A stretch of DNA of 21,401 bases. It comes from an uncultured Eubacteriales bacterium (GTDB taxonomy: Bacteria > Bacillota > Clostridia > Oscillospirales > Acutalibacteraceae). The DNA is taken from positions 1 to 21,401 of the forward strand of contig CAKSQT010000028.1 of NCBI GenBank assembly GCA_934486755.1, given 5' to 3'. The translations under genes and the position numbers were made by a program. Below, piece by piece: positions 1 through 6,752 of this stretch. Each line of letters starts with the position of its first letter. Positions within the stretch are counted from its first letter, which is position 1. The notes below the pieces were generated by a model. That model worked only from the letters and a program-made list of their open reading frames with translations, made no database searches and was not told where the DNA came from.

Positions 1-171
1 GTGCTGTGCCGTATCGACAATGCTAAAAATTTACTTATCAATACCGAAACTACAATAGAGGAGATAGCGGAGACCTGCGGTTTTTCGTCGCTGTCGGCTT
101 TCAGCCTGTGTTTTAAAAACTCGGTAGGCGTTAATCCCACCGAGTTCAGAAAACAGTTTAAATTGGTATAA
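1..171 (+). CDS. AraC-family transcriptional regulator, C-terminal fragment
   Basis: This is the last 56 residues of a regulator whose start lies left of the window. The visible part is the second helix-turn-helix of an AraC/XylS DNA-binding domain: a linker helix (RIDNAKNLLINTETTIEEIA), the recognition helix region (CGFSSLSAFSLCFKN) and the closing family signature with a GVNPTEFRKQ tail. By family it is expected to bind short direct repeats near promoters of sugar or stress genes. The gene ends in TAA and is followed at once by a strong hairpin terminator shared with the convergent family 3 glycosidase. Target and ligand cannot be judged because the N-terminal domain is missing. The neighbouring glycosidase promoter region carries a 21-bp-spaced direct repeat, so a link is possible but unproven. 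Confidence 0.88.
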   Translation: MLCRIDNAKNLLINTETTIEEIAETCGFSSLSAFSLCFKNSVGVNPTEFRKQFKLV

Positions 172-173
172 TT

Positions 174-200
174 AAGTCCGAGTGTATTTCACTCGGACTT
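174..200. terminator. Bidirectional intrinsic terminator between the araC-like gene and the GH3 gene
   Basis: A perfect 11-bp inverted repeat (AAGTCCGAGTG, loop TATTT, CACTCGGACTT) starts three bases after the AraC-like stop codon and lies just beyond the end of the convergent GH3 gene. Only short T-rich tracts flank it, but its position between convergent genes fits a shared terminator. Confidence 0.8.
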
Positions 201-205
201 AACTT

Positions 206-1792
206 TTAAATATTCATAGGTAATTTTCCGTAGAACGGTCTTTCGCCGTAAATTGCGTCAACGGCGTCGCTTAAACATAACTTGTCGGGATATGTGTGGA
301 TTGCTGTTTCGGCAAGGGGGAAGTATTCGGTTAAATAGTGGGGTGTGCCGATAACCATTACTACCGTCTTGTCCTCGTCAAAGCGCTGTGCAGAATGAAG
401 ATTAACAAGCTCCCTTGAATATAACGGAAGAGCCGAATGTGAAAAAGCACAGTAAACTATAAGGTCGTAATCGCGGTCAATTTCACCAGCCTCATAGTCT
501 TCAAGATATACGTCCCATTTGCGGCGCAAATCTACCTCTGCTCCGTGTTTTTTGAACTCATCGGCTATAAAATCGGCAAGCCTGTCCGCATAATCTCTGC
601 CTTCCATAAGGTATTCAACGCCTGTGATTATACGCACCTTTTTTATTTTGTTGCCGTCTATCGGGAGCAGGTTGAGCTTGTTTTTATATAACGTTGCGCT
701 TTTTGCCGCAATCTTGCTCTGTGTTTCTTTTGCAAATTCTAATGAAATGTCATACTGCTCTGGAATAGCTCCGAAATCGGGAATAGTCTCTTTAAGCGCC
801 TGAATACGGGTCACAGCGTCATCAAGGCGCGACATCTGTATCTCGCCGTTTGTAATCGCTTTTTCTATAAGCTCAGCGGTTTCCTCGCGCGGCCAAAGCA
901 TCATATCAAGACCTGCTTTAAACGCCTCGACCTCAGCTTTTCTGCGGTCGAATTTCCAACGCACAAAACCGCCCATATCCATAGCGTCAGTAATCGCAAC
1001 TCCCTTAAAGTCGAGTTCTTCTTTGAGAAGACGCATAGCGTCGGCAGAGAGCGAAGCAGGGGGATAAACCCCGTCTACCGCGTCGTTTTGGAAGGCGGGA
1101 ACCGAAATATGGCCGACCATAACCGCCATCATTCCCGCATTAAATGCCGACCTGTATACCTTTCCGTAGCTTTCAAGCCATTCTTCCCTTGAAAGATTGT
1201 TGACGCTGCCGACAATGTGTTGATTGCGCGCGTCGCATCCGTCGCCTGGGAAGTGCTTTCCCGTTGTCAAAACGCCGTTTTCCTGAAATCCCTTAATTTC
1301 TTCGGTAAGCATTTCGGCTTGAAGCTGAGGGTCGTTTGATATGCTCCTGTTACGCACAATTTCGTTGAATTTATTGAAAGTCATATCGCAGACAGGCGCA
1401 AACGCCCAGTTCACGCCGACCGTGCGACACTGCTGCGCTATGGCTTTGCCGTAATCGTATGCGAGCGACTTGTCGCGTGAAGAGCCAATCGCCATAGGAG
1501 GGGGGAGCGGTATGTAATCCTCGCCCAAAAAGCCCGTGCTTTGCTCTGAATCGGCGGCAACAAGCAACGGGATTTTGGAGTATTTCTGATATTCGCCTAT
1601 TAATTCGGCAAATTTCTTTCGGTCGATTGATTTATCGTCTCGAAGTTCATTGCAGATGAAGATACCGCCTACGGGATATTTTTCCATAAAGTTCTTTATG
1701 GAGCCGTATTGCGCGATATGCTTTTTCGGATTTGCCTTAACAACCATCATCTGACAAATTTTTTCGTGGAGTGTAAGTTTGCTCAGGTCCAT
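206..1792 (-). CDS. Glycoside hydrolase family 3 protein (beta-N-acetylhexosaminidase/NagZ-like)
   Basis: Encodes 528 residues of a GH3 enzyme that hydrolyses beta-linked sugars from non-reducing ends, possibly GlcNAc units as in NagZ. Seen: an N-terminal TIM-barrel domain with LTLHEKICQMM, the NagZ-type motif KHFPGDG (179-185) and the expected nucleophile Asp269 in ITDAMDMGGF, followed by a C-terminal alpha/beta domain to the end. No signal peptide is visible, so it is probably cytoplasmic. The start chosen is the ATG at 1792, six bases after an AGAGGTG ribosome site; an in-frame GTG three codons upstream falls inside that site and is rejected. The loop carrying the NagZ Asp-His acid/base dyad reads Asn190-Gln-His192 here, so an Asn replaces the dyad Asp. 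Substrate is uncertain: beta-glucosidase-like or hexosaminidase activity are both possible. Confidence 0.88.
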   Translation of the reverse strand: MDLSKLTLHEKICQMMVVKANPKKHIAQYGSIKNFMEKYPVGGIFICNELRDDKSIDRKKFAELIGEYQKYSKIPLLVAADSEQSTGFLGEDYIPLPPPMAIGSSRDKSLAYDYGKAIAQQCRTVGVNWAFAPVCDMTFNKFNEIVRNRSISNDPQLQAEMLTEEIKGFQENGVLTTGKHFPGDGCDARNQHIVGSVNNLSREEWLESYGKVYRSAFNAGMMAVMVGHISVPAFQNDAVDGVYPPASLSADAMRLLKEELDFKGVAITDAMDMGGFVRWKFDRRKAEVEAFKAGLDMMLWPREETAELIEKAITNGEIQMSRLDDAVTRIQALKETIPDFGAIPEQYDISLEFAKETQSKIAAKSATLYKNKLNLLPIDGNKIKKVRIITGVEYLMEGRDYADRLADFIADEFKKHGAEVDLRRKWDVYLEDYEAGEIDRDYDLIVYCAFSHSALPLYSRELVNLHSAQRFDEDKTVVMVIGTPHYLTEYFPLAETAIHTYPDKLCLSDAVDAIYGERPFYGKLPMNI

Positions 1793-1857
1793 TGTCAACA
1801 CCTCTTTAAATTTCTGACTTTATAATATCATTTTCGCAGTCGTTTATAAATATCGGT

Positions 1858-1887
1858 AATTGCTCTATATTTTATAAAAATTGCTCT
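1858..1887. promoter_or_regulatory. Direct repeat upstream of the GH3 gene (candidate operator)
   Basis: AATTGCTCT occurs at 1858-1866 and again at 1879-1887, 21 bp apart start to start, which is two helical turns. It lies 66 bases upstream of the GH3 start codon, between that gene and the terminator of the preceding operon. The spacing matches a regulator binding two consecutive faces of the helix, as AraC-family proteins do. No convincing -35/-10 pair was identified here. Confidence 0.4.
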
Positions 1888-1896
1888 TAAATATAT

Positions 1897-1931
1897 AAAA
1901 AAATGTGCCTTGCCGCGCAAATGTCGGCAAG
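1897..1931 (-). terminator. Intrinsic terminator of the coiled-coil/fumarase-beta operon
   Basis: Read on the minus strand, CTTGCCG, a 9-base loop and CGGCAAG form a 7-bp stem, followed five bases later by a run of seven T. It starts 19 bases after the stop of the fumarase beta gene. Confidence 0.8.
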
Positions 1932-1949
1932 ACCTTTGTAATATGCGAG

Positions 1950-2483
1950 TTATTTTCTTTTAAATAAATTGCCGCCGTGCGAGTCAATGCCTACAATAAG
2001 CGGAAAGCCGCTGAATTCCAAACGTTTCACCGATTCACAGCCGAGGTCGCCGAACGCTATAACGTCGCACTTTTTTATTTTGAGCGCCGCAAGTGCGCCT
2101 GCGCCGCCTATTGCGCATAGATATACGGAATTGTTGCGTAATATTGCGTCAATAACCTGTTCGTTCCTTGCACCCTTTCCGATAGTGGCGCAAAGTCCCA
2201 TATCAAGGAGGGTCGGCGTATACGGGTCCATACGCATTGATGTGGTAGGTCCGCAGCTGCCTATCGCCATTCCGTTCGGCGTTGGGGTAGGTCCCGCATA
2301 GTAAATTACGGCGTCTTTAATATCAAAGGGAAGCGGCGCGCCGCTTTTCAGTAATTCAAATATGCGTTTGTGCGCGGCGTCGCGCGCCGTATATACCGTG
2401 CCCGAAAGACAAACCCTGTCTCCCGCATTCAAAACCTTGCAATAATTGCGTAACTCACCGCAATTTATACTGTATTCTTTCAT
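1950..2483 (-). CDS. Class I fumarase / L(+)-tartrate dehydratase beta subunit (FumA C-terminal/TtdB family)
   Basis: A 177-residue protein covering the whole beta-subunit fold of iron-sulfur hydro-lyases. Known partners pair this subunit with an alpha subunit that holds the [4Fe-4S] cluster, hydrating fumarate to malate or dehydrating tartrate. Recognisable blocks are GDRVCLSGTVYTARDAAHKR near residues 21-40, YYAGPTPTPNGMAIGSCGPT in the middle, then TLLDMGLCATIGKG and AFGDLGCESVKRLE; these supply substrate-binding residues in the family. The start overlaps the stop of the upstream coiled-coil gene by four bases (ATGA) and has no ribosome site of its own close by, so translation is probably coupled. 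The oddity is that the alpha subunit, usually the adjacent gene, is absent on either side. It may be elsewhere in the genome, or this beta subunit may be solitary. Confidence 0.9.
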   Translation of the reverse strand: MKEYSINCGELRNYCKVLNAGDRVCLSGTVYTARDAAHKRIFELLKSGAPLPFDIKDAVIYYAGPTPTPNGMAIGSCGPTTSMRMDPYTPTLLDMGLCATIGKGARNEQVIDAILRNNSVYLCAIGGAGALAALKIKKCDVIAFGDLGCESVKRLEFSGFPLIVGIDSHGGNLFKRK

Positions 2484-3028
2484 TTTACGATACTGTTGTA
2501 AAGCTCCTCAAATTCATTGCTGTGCTTACAGCTTTCAATGCTCATATCCTGTATTTGACGTTTCGTTTCCGCAAGAGAATTCATTAGCTCGTCCACCTTG
2601 CCTGCAAATTCGTCCGACGTTTTAAGTATTTTTTCTTTGAGTGAATCAAGCGATTCGTGCGCCGAATCAATCGAGCCTACGTTGCGTTCTACTTCATCGG
2701 CGGCAAGCTCGCTGCTGCGTGCAGCATTGTCCATAATTGCTCTCGCATTCGCCTGCGCAACAAGATAGAGTTTTCCGATATTATCCGAAAGACGGCGGAT
2801 TTCGTCATACTTTTCGTTAAATTCGTTAAGCTCGGCGGAAACGCGTTCCTTTTCCGCATTGAGTTTTTCACATTCTTCTTTTGAAAGATTTAATTCGTTA
2901 TTTAATTCTTCAACCTTGCAGTTCAAGGCTGATTCCTTATCAACAAACGCGTGATGAGTTTTCTCTATGTAGTTTATAACATCTTCGCAATTAAAGCCGA
3001 ATAAACTTTTACGAAAGCCTATACCCAT
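2480..3028 (-). CDS. DivIVA-like coiled-coil protein
   Basis: A 182-residue, highly charged, soluble protein. The N-terminal 25 residues (FRKSLFGFNCEDVINYIE) resemble the membrane-targeting and dimerising head of DivIVA/GpsB proteins. Two long heptad-rich helices follow, about residues 30-85 and 105-175, broken by a short Ala-rich stretch (AQANARAIMDNAARSSELAADE) like the central part of DivIVA proteins. By family such proteins mark curved membrane at septa and poles and recruit cell-wall factors, but here the role is inferred. The start is the ATG at 3028, seven bases after AGGGGG; an ATG nine codons upstream lies at or before the predicted transcription start and is rejected. It is first in an operon with the fumarase-type beta subunit, an unusual partner that gives no obvious functional link. 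Confidence 0.7.
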   Translation of the reverse strand: MGIGFRKSLFGFNCEDVINYIEKTHHAFVDKESALNCKVEELNNELNLSKEECEKLNAEKERVSAELNEFNEKYDEIRRLSDNIGKLYLVAQANARAIMDNAARSSELAADEVERNVGSIDSAHESLDSLKEKILKTSDEFAGKVDELMNSLAETKRQIQDMSIESCKHSNEFEELYNSIVK

Positions 3029-3053
3029 ATTATGACCCCCTAATATCTTTGTC

Positions 3054-3082
3054 ATTATAACAAATTATCGGGTATATTACAA
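3054..3082 (-). promoter_or_regulatory. Sigma-A promoter of the coiled-coil/fumarase-beta operon
   Basis: On the minus strand TTGTAA (3082-3077) and TATAAT (3059-3054) are separated by exactly 17 bp. Transcription would begin near 3047, about 20 bases before the chosen start codon. Confidence 0.65.
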
Positions 3083-3120
3083 GTTTTTCGTCAAAATAAC
3101 ATTAAGTTTTTAATTTTGAC

Positions 3121-3149
3121 TTGAATTGACACCGCCAAGACAATATAAT
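3121..3149 (+). promoter_or_regulatory. Sigma-A promoter of the TtcA-like gene
   Basis: TTGAAT (3121-3126), a 17-bp spacer and a perfect TATAAT (3144-3149) lie 27 bases before the start codon. The arrangement is divergent with the promoter at 3054-3082. Confidence 0.65.
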
Positions 3150-3176
3150 AAATAAAAAACTTTTTCGGGGAATGTT

Positions 3177-4013
3177 ATGGAAAAACGGAAATTAACCAGA
3201 GCGCAGGAAGCACAGCGCAGTATAATAAAAAAATACCGCAAAGCAATATGGAATAACTTTGTCGGCGCAATAAAGGAATATCAGCTCATAAGCGCGGGGG
3301 ATAAAATAGCGGTCTGCATATCGGGCGGCAAGGATTCTATGCTGCTTGCAAAGTGTTTTGAGCAGTTGTCGCTCCATTCGGACGTTCCGTTCGAGGTGGT
3401 TTACCTTTCAATGGACCCTGGGTATAACGCCGAAAACAGAAAACTGCTTGAACATAACGCTGAAATACTCGGGATAGACCTTGAAATATTTGAAAGCGAT
3501 ATTTTTGAGGTGACCGAGCGCGTCGGCGGTTCGCCCTGCTACCTGTGCGCGCGTATGCGCAGAGGCTGGCTGTACAGCAAGGCTCGCGAGCTTGGCTGCA
3601 ATAAAATAGCGCTCGGACACCATCTTGACGATGTTATCGAAACGCTTTTAATGAGTATGATGTATGCCTCTGAAATTAAAACAATGCTTCCTAAATTGCA
3701 CAGCACCAATTTTGAGGGTATGGAGCTTATCCGACCGCTTTATAAGGTAAAGGAACGAGATATAATAGCCTGGTCAAACTATAACGGGCTTAACTTTTTG
3801 CAATGCGCCTGCCGATTTACCGAGGAAAGCGAGCATAACGAACAGCTTTCCAAACGCAAGGAAATAAAGGCGCTAATAAAGGAAATAAAAAAGGTAAATC
3901 CAAATGTGGACGATAATATTTTCAGGAGCCTGCATAACGTAAATCTTGCCACACTTCCCGGTTTTCGCGACTGCGACTGCGGCGAATGGCACAGCTATCT
4001 TGAAAATTATTAA
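3177..4013 (+). CDS. ttcA: TtcA-like tRNA 2-thiocytidine synthetase (PP-loop ATPase)
   Basis: A 278-residue member of the N-type ATP pyrophosphatase family that, in TtcA, adenylates cytidine 32 of tRNA and inserts sulfur with a [4Fe-4S] cluster. Seen: PP-loop SGGKDS at 49-54; the CYLCARMRRG motif with Cys121 and Cys124; GHHLDD at 147-152; and QCACRF with Cys210 and Cys212, one of which should be the third cluster ligand. Order and spacing agree with TtcA. A short C-terminal tail has an extra DCDCGEW motif that I do not recognise as part of the core family. Length is slightly under the E. coli enzyme. The start follows a GGGGAA ribosome site, and the gene is single with its own promoter. A related PP-loop enzyme acting at another tRNA position is the alternative. 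Confidence 0.85.
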   Translation: MEKRKLTRAQEAQRSIIKKYRKAIWNNFVGAIKEYQLISAGDKIAVCISGGKDSMLLAKCFEQLSLHSDVPFEVVYLSMDPGYNAENRKLLEHNAEILGIDLEIFESDIFEVTERVGGSPCYLCARMRRGWLYSKARELGCNKIALGHHLDDVIETLLMSMMYASEIKTMLPKLHSTNFEGMELIRPLYKVKERDIIAWSNYNGLNFLQCACRFTEESEHNEQLSKRKEIKALIKEIKKVNPNVDDNIFRSLHNVNLATLPGFRDCDCGEWHSYLENY

Positions 4014-4028
4014 TTCATAAATTTAAAT

Positions 4029-4126
4029 AAATTAGAGTTTAGCGAAAAAATAAGATTGATATACCAGCCTACTCATCAGAGGGCACCGACAAATTTTTCA
4101 ATTTTATCTCTGCTAAACTCTAATTT
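4029..4126. repeat. Compound inverted repeat, candidate terminator, structured RNA or small non-autonomous element
   Basis: A perfect 15-bp outer stem pairs 4029-4043 with 4112-4126 (arm core ATTAGAGTTTAGC). Inside it, 4050-4058 pairs with 4099-4107 over 9 bp with one G-T pair. A 40-base apical region (4059-4098) contains a GCCT/GGGC mini-stem. On the plus strand the outer stem ends in a run of T (4124-4129), so it could terminate ttcA transcription, although the 68-base interior is much longer than in simple terminators. No coding potential was seen. Confidence 0.65.
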
Positions 4127-4151
4127 TTTATCCCGCTAAACGGATTATATT

Positions 4152-4186
4152 AATTACGAATTACGAATTGCGCATTACGAATTATT
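4152..4186. repeat. 7-bp tandem repeat, AATTACG type
   Basis: Five consecutive heptamers read AATTACG, AATTACG, AATTGCG, CATTACG and AATTATT, so the first two are perfect and the rest have decayed. It lies in the non-coding gap beside the compound inverted repeat. Confidence 0.8.
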
Positions 4187-4233
4187 ATAGGTTCGTGCAA
4201 AGCACAACGATAATTTAACCTCTAAATACCAAC

Positions 4234-6297
4234 CTATATTGTTCCTCTCCAAAACAGTCCTCTTGTATATTTAACATCGGGTGCGAGACCGTTTTCGTAA
4301 GCGGATATGACTTCGGCGGCGCGCTCTTTTGTCTCGTCTGTGAAATAAAGCACGTTAAAATCAAGACCCGAAAGTTCGTCCTTGCGGTCTGCCAGCCAAA
4401 TCGGAACGCTGTTAAACAGTTCGCTGAATCCCATTCGGCACCGTATTTGGAAACTGATTCCTTTGCGGTCGGTTATGACGTTGCTTTTGTCGCACTCTTT
4501 GCAGCTTTTTCCGTTTTTAACAGGGCAGTTTTTAAATATCATAAGCGGTATTTTCCCGTATGAAACGATACCTTTTTTAACATCTGAACCGAGCTGTTTT
4601 GCATCTCTTAAAAGAATTTCGTTTGATAGTACCGCTGAATTAACTCCAAAACCGCCGACAGCTTTAAGACTTTCGGTGTTGTATATGTTAAGTCCGCTGT
4701 CGGCAATCGGTTTGAAGCCGACTTTTTTTGCAAGCTCAACCGCCGCAATATTTCCGCACATTGCAGAGGTAAACCCGCATTTTTTAAATTCTTCAAGCCG
4801 TTTTATTATAGCTTTTTCATCGGTTATTCCGCGCGGAATTTCCGCTATTTTATACACATTTTCGGGCAAAGAGTCTATTTCGGTGCAGTCAAGCGGAATA
4901 ATAATGCCGTCTATTTTCTCTAAATCTTCTGGTATTTGCGATACTGACGAAAATCTTGCGTATGTTTTCAGAACTCCTGTGTGAGTGTGCTTTTGTGACC
5001 GCAGATTTAATTCGCATTTGACCAAATCCCTATTAAGTTCGGCGCGTTTCGCCGTCAACTTCTCGCAGGCGGTGCGCCTTAACGCGTTAAGCTCGGACGC
5101 ACTTACAAACAAACCGTCATCAATCTCGGTTTCAATATTTTTTATTATGTACGGCGTTGAACCGAGCTTTGATAAATTTGTGTTCGCAGTAGCCCTATCA
5201 GTTGGCTTACTTTTTGCGGCGCTCGGTATGTTTCCCGTTACGGTAACGGTGTTTACGCCGTCGTAAAACGTCAGCAAAATCGGCTTGCTACTTTTAATTT
5301 CAGCCTTTATTTTAAGCGGCACACGCTGAAATTCGTTTCTGTAAAGTCCGTGTATGTAGGGAAGTGCGTTTTTAACTGAATTTATGTCTTCCGAAGTGCG
5401 CACGCCGAACATATCCTTAGAAGGCTTATTTTCAAAGTAACCCGCAGTAAATCCTGAACGTGAAAAAACATTTTTCAGATGTTCTTCAAGCTGTGCGTCT
5501 ATCACGCCGCTGTCTGCCGCGCTTCTGCAAGCCGCGGTTGCCGCCGCAACATATTCGGGACGTTTCATACGTCCTTCAATTTTTAATGAAGCAACGCCTA
5601 TTTCAGAAAGCTCGCTAACATAGTGCAAAAGGGAAAGGTCTTTAAGGCTAAGGTCATAGCCTGTGCCGCCGTCAACTAAAAAAGGCAGACGGCAGGGTCC
5701 TGCGCATAAACCGCGGTTGCCGCTTCGAGAACCGAGAAACGAAGATAACAGGCACTGCCCAGAAACGCACATACACAACGCGCCGTGTACGAACACCTCA
5801 ACCGTCATATCAAGCCGCGCGGCTTCTTTGCAAAGCTCTTTTAAGGCTTCAAAGGACATCTCCCTTGCCGCCACTACGCGCTTAAATCCGAAATGTTTTA
5901 AAAATTTCAATGCCGATGGCGAATGTACTGACATCTGTGTTGAAGCGTGCAGAGTAATTTGCGGCGCGTTTTCATAAAGCAGTTTTGCAAGTCCTAAGTC
6001 CTGAATTATAATTCCGTCAACGCCTGCGTTGTATGCGCCGCAAGCGAGCTTAAAAGCGTCTTCAAGCTCGCTTTCCTTTAACATTATGTTTAGCGTAAGA
6101 TAGGTCTTAACGCCGCGTATACGGCAATACTCCGCCGCATTTTTTATTTCTTCAATATCAAAATTTTCTGCGTTTCGTCTGGCAGAAAACTGCTTTGCTC
6201 CGAAATAAACAGCGTCGGCGCCGCTCCTTACCGCCGCTTCAAGCATTTCAAAGGAGCCTGCGGGGGACAGAACCTCGGGTTTTATGGAGTTAGGCAT
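4234..6297 (-). CDS. U32 family peptidase / RlhA-like Fe-S enzyme
   Basis: A 687-residue protein of the U32 (collagenase-like) family. Studied members such as RlhA and TrhP carry out prephenate-dependent hydroxylation of rRNA or tRNA, so the old peptidase name may mislead. Seen: the N-terminal barrel with KPEVLSPAGS and GADAVYFGAKQFSARR, then ITLHASTQMSVHS and the U32 signature with Cys175, Cys177, Cys182, Cys198 and Cys202 (CMCVSGQC to GLCAGPCR), likely Fe-S ligands. It continues with VASLKIEGRMKRPEYVAA and a long C-terminal extension of the DUF3656 type, whose CPVKNGKSCKECDKS and RCRMGF hold more Cys. The start is the ATG at 6297, eight bases after AAGGA. It overlaps the 3' end of zapA by eight bases, which marks an operon. 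The longer 706-residue reading lacks a ribosome site. Confidence 0.9.
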   Translation of the reverse strand: MPNSIKPEVLSPAGSFEMLEAAVRSGADAVYFGAKQFSARRNAENFDIEEIKNAAEYCRIRGVKTYLTLNIMLKESELEDAFKLACGAYNAGVDGIIIQDLGLAKLLYENAPQITLHASTQMSVHSPSALKFLKHFGFKRVVAAREMSFEALKELCKEAARLDMTVEVFVHGALCMCVSGQCLLSSFLGSRSGNRGLCAGPCRLPFLVDGGTGYDLSLKDLSLLHYVSELSEIGVASLKIEGRMKRPEYVAAATAACRSAADSGVIDAQLEEHLKNVFSRSGFTAGYFENKPSKDMFGVRTSEDINSVKNALPYIHGLYRNEFQRVPLKIKAEIKSSKPILLTFYDGVNTVTVTGNIPSAAKSKPTDRATANTNLSKLGSTPYIIKNIETEIDDGLFVSASELNALRRTACEKLTAKRAELNRDLVKCELNLRSQKHTHTGVLKTYARFSSVSQIPEDLEKIDGIIIPLDCTEIDSLPENVYKIAEIPRGITDEKAIIKRLEEFKKCGFTSAMCGNIAAVELAKKVGFKPIADSGLNIYNTESLKAVGGFGVNSAVLSNEILLRDAKQLGSDVKKGIVSYGKIPLMIFKNCPVKNGKSCKECDKSNVITDRKGISFQIRCRMGFSELFNSVPIWLADRKDELSGLDFNVLYFTDETKERAAEVISAYENGLAPDVKYTRGLFWRGTI

Positions 6298-6604
6298 TAT
6301 TACCGTCCTTCTTGTCGGTTTTTGCAATTTGGGAGTTGCTTTTTTGGATAGCAAGCTCGCAGGTCAGGCGGTTTACCTCGCTTTTAAGCCGCTCGTTTTC
6401 AAGCTGAGCTTTCTTTGCGTTGTCATAGCCTTCAAGCGCCGCCAAAACCGCTACCATTGTTGTTGAAAGGAATGGGTTTTTCTTAGCAAAATAATCAAGC
6501 CTTAATTCCAACTCTCTGCCAAGCTCTCTTAAATACTCCTCGCTGTCGTCGCTTATTATTGAGTATTTAATTCCGCCTACCGTAAGACGTATTTTATTTG
6601 CCAT
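6290..6604 (-). CDS. zapA: Cell division protein ZapA
   Basis: A 104-residue protein matching the ZapA family, which crosslinks FtsZ protofilaments at midcell. The N-terminal globular part (NKIRLTVGGIKYSIISDDSEEYLRELGRELE) is the typical ZapA head. It is followed by FLSTTMVAVLAALEGYDNAKKAQ, the conserved hydrophobic dimer helix, then a coiled coil (LENERLKSEVNRLTCELAIQ) and a polar tail. A GGAG ribosome site lies about eight bases before the ATG. It is first in a two-gene operon, and its last bases overlap the start of the U32 gene; I recall this zapA-U32 pairing as common in Clostridia. Length is normal for Gram-positive ZapA. An alternative, any other small coiled-coil division factor, is much less likely. 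Confidence 0.9.
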   Translation of the reverse strand: MANKIRLTVGGIKYSIISDDSEEYLRELGRELELRLDYFAKKNPFLSTTMVAVLAALEGYDNAKKAQLENERLKSEVNRLTCELAIQKSNSQIAKTDKKDGNNA

Positions 6605-6644
6605 ATTCTTATTCCTCCGTTCTTTTGTCTGGGTTTATAACTAT

Positions 6645-6672
6645 AATATATACTATTTCTAAGAAAAGTTAA
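6645..6672 (-). promoter_or_regulatory. Possible promoter of the zapA-U32 operon
   Basis: On the minus strand TTAACT (6672-6667), a 16-bp spacer and TATATT (6650-6645) precede zapA by about 40 bases. Both boxes are imperfect and the region is very AT-rich, so the exact hexamers are uncertain. Confidence 0.35.
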
Positions 6673-6693
6673 AGTATTTTTTTCGTTTGAATC

Positions 6694-6722
6694 TTTACAC
6701 GGGTATGAAAAATTGTTATAAT
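6694..6722 (+). promoter_or_regulatory. Sigma-A promoter of apgM
   Basis: TTTACA (6694-6699), a 17-bp spacer and a perfect TATAAT (6717-6722) lie 30 bases before the apgM start codon, divergent from zapA. Confidence 0.75.
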
Positions 6723-6752
6723 TACTGATAATGGAGATATAAAGGAAAGGAT

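Larger units (their letters stand above)
4014..4233. other. Non-coding interval between the ttcA-like and U32 genes
   Basis: This 220-base AT-rich interval separates two convergent genes and has no credible reading frame. It holds a nested inverted repeat (4029-4126), a third copy of the arm motif as GCTAAAC at 4135-4141, a 7-bp tandem repeat (4152-4186), a small GTGC-AAA-GCAC hairpin (4195-4205) and a 7-bp inverted repeat ATAGGTT (4187-4193) / AACCTAT (4231-4237) that reaches into the U32 stop codon. Confidence 0.75.

Noticed and set aside
4038..4090. A CTGATGAG string on the minus strand inside the inverted repeat, with an upstream GTC, resembling a hammerhead ribozyme core
   Set aside because: The required GAAA segment after a paired stem II is absent, and only eight bases separate GTC from CTGATGAG, so the three-stem junction cannot form.
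4382..4984. A 200-codon open frame on the plus strand opposite the U32 gene
   Set aside because: It is antisense to a strongly supported gene, its translation matches no family, and no ribosome site precedes it.
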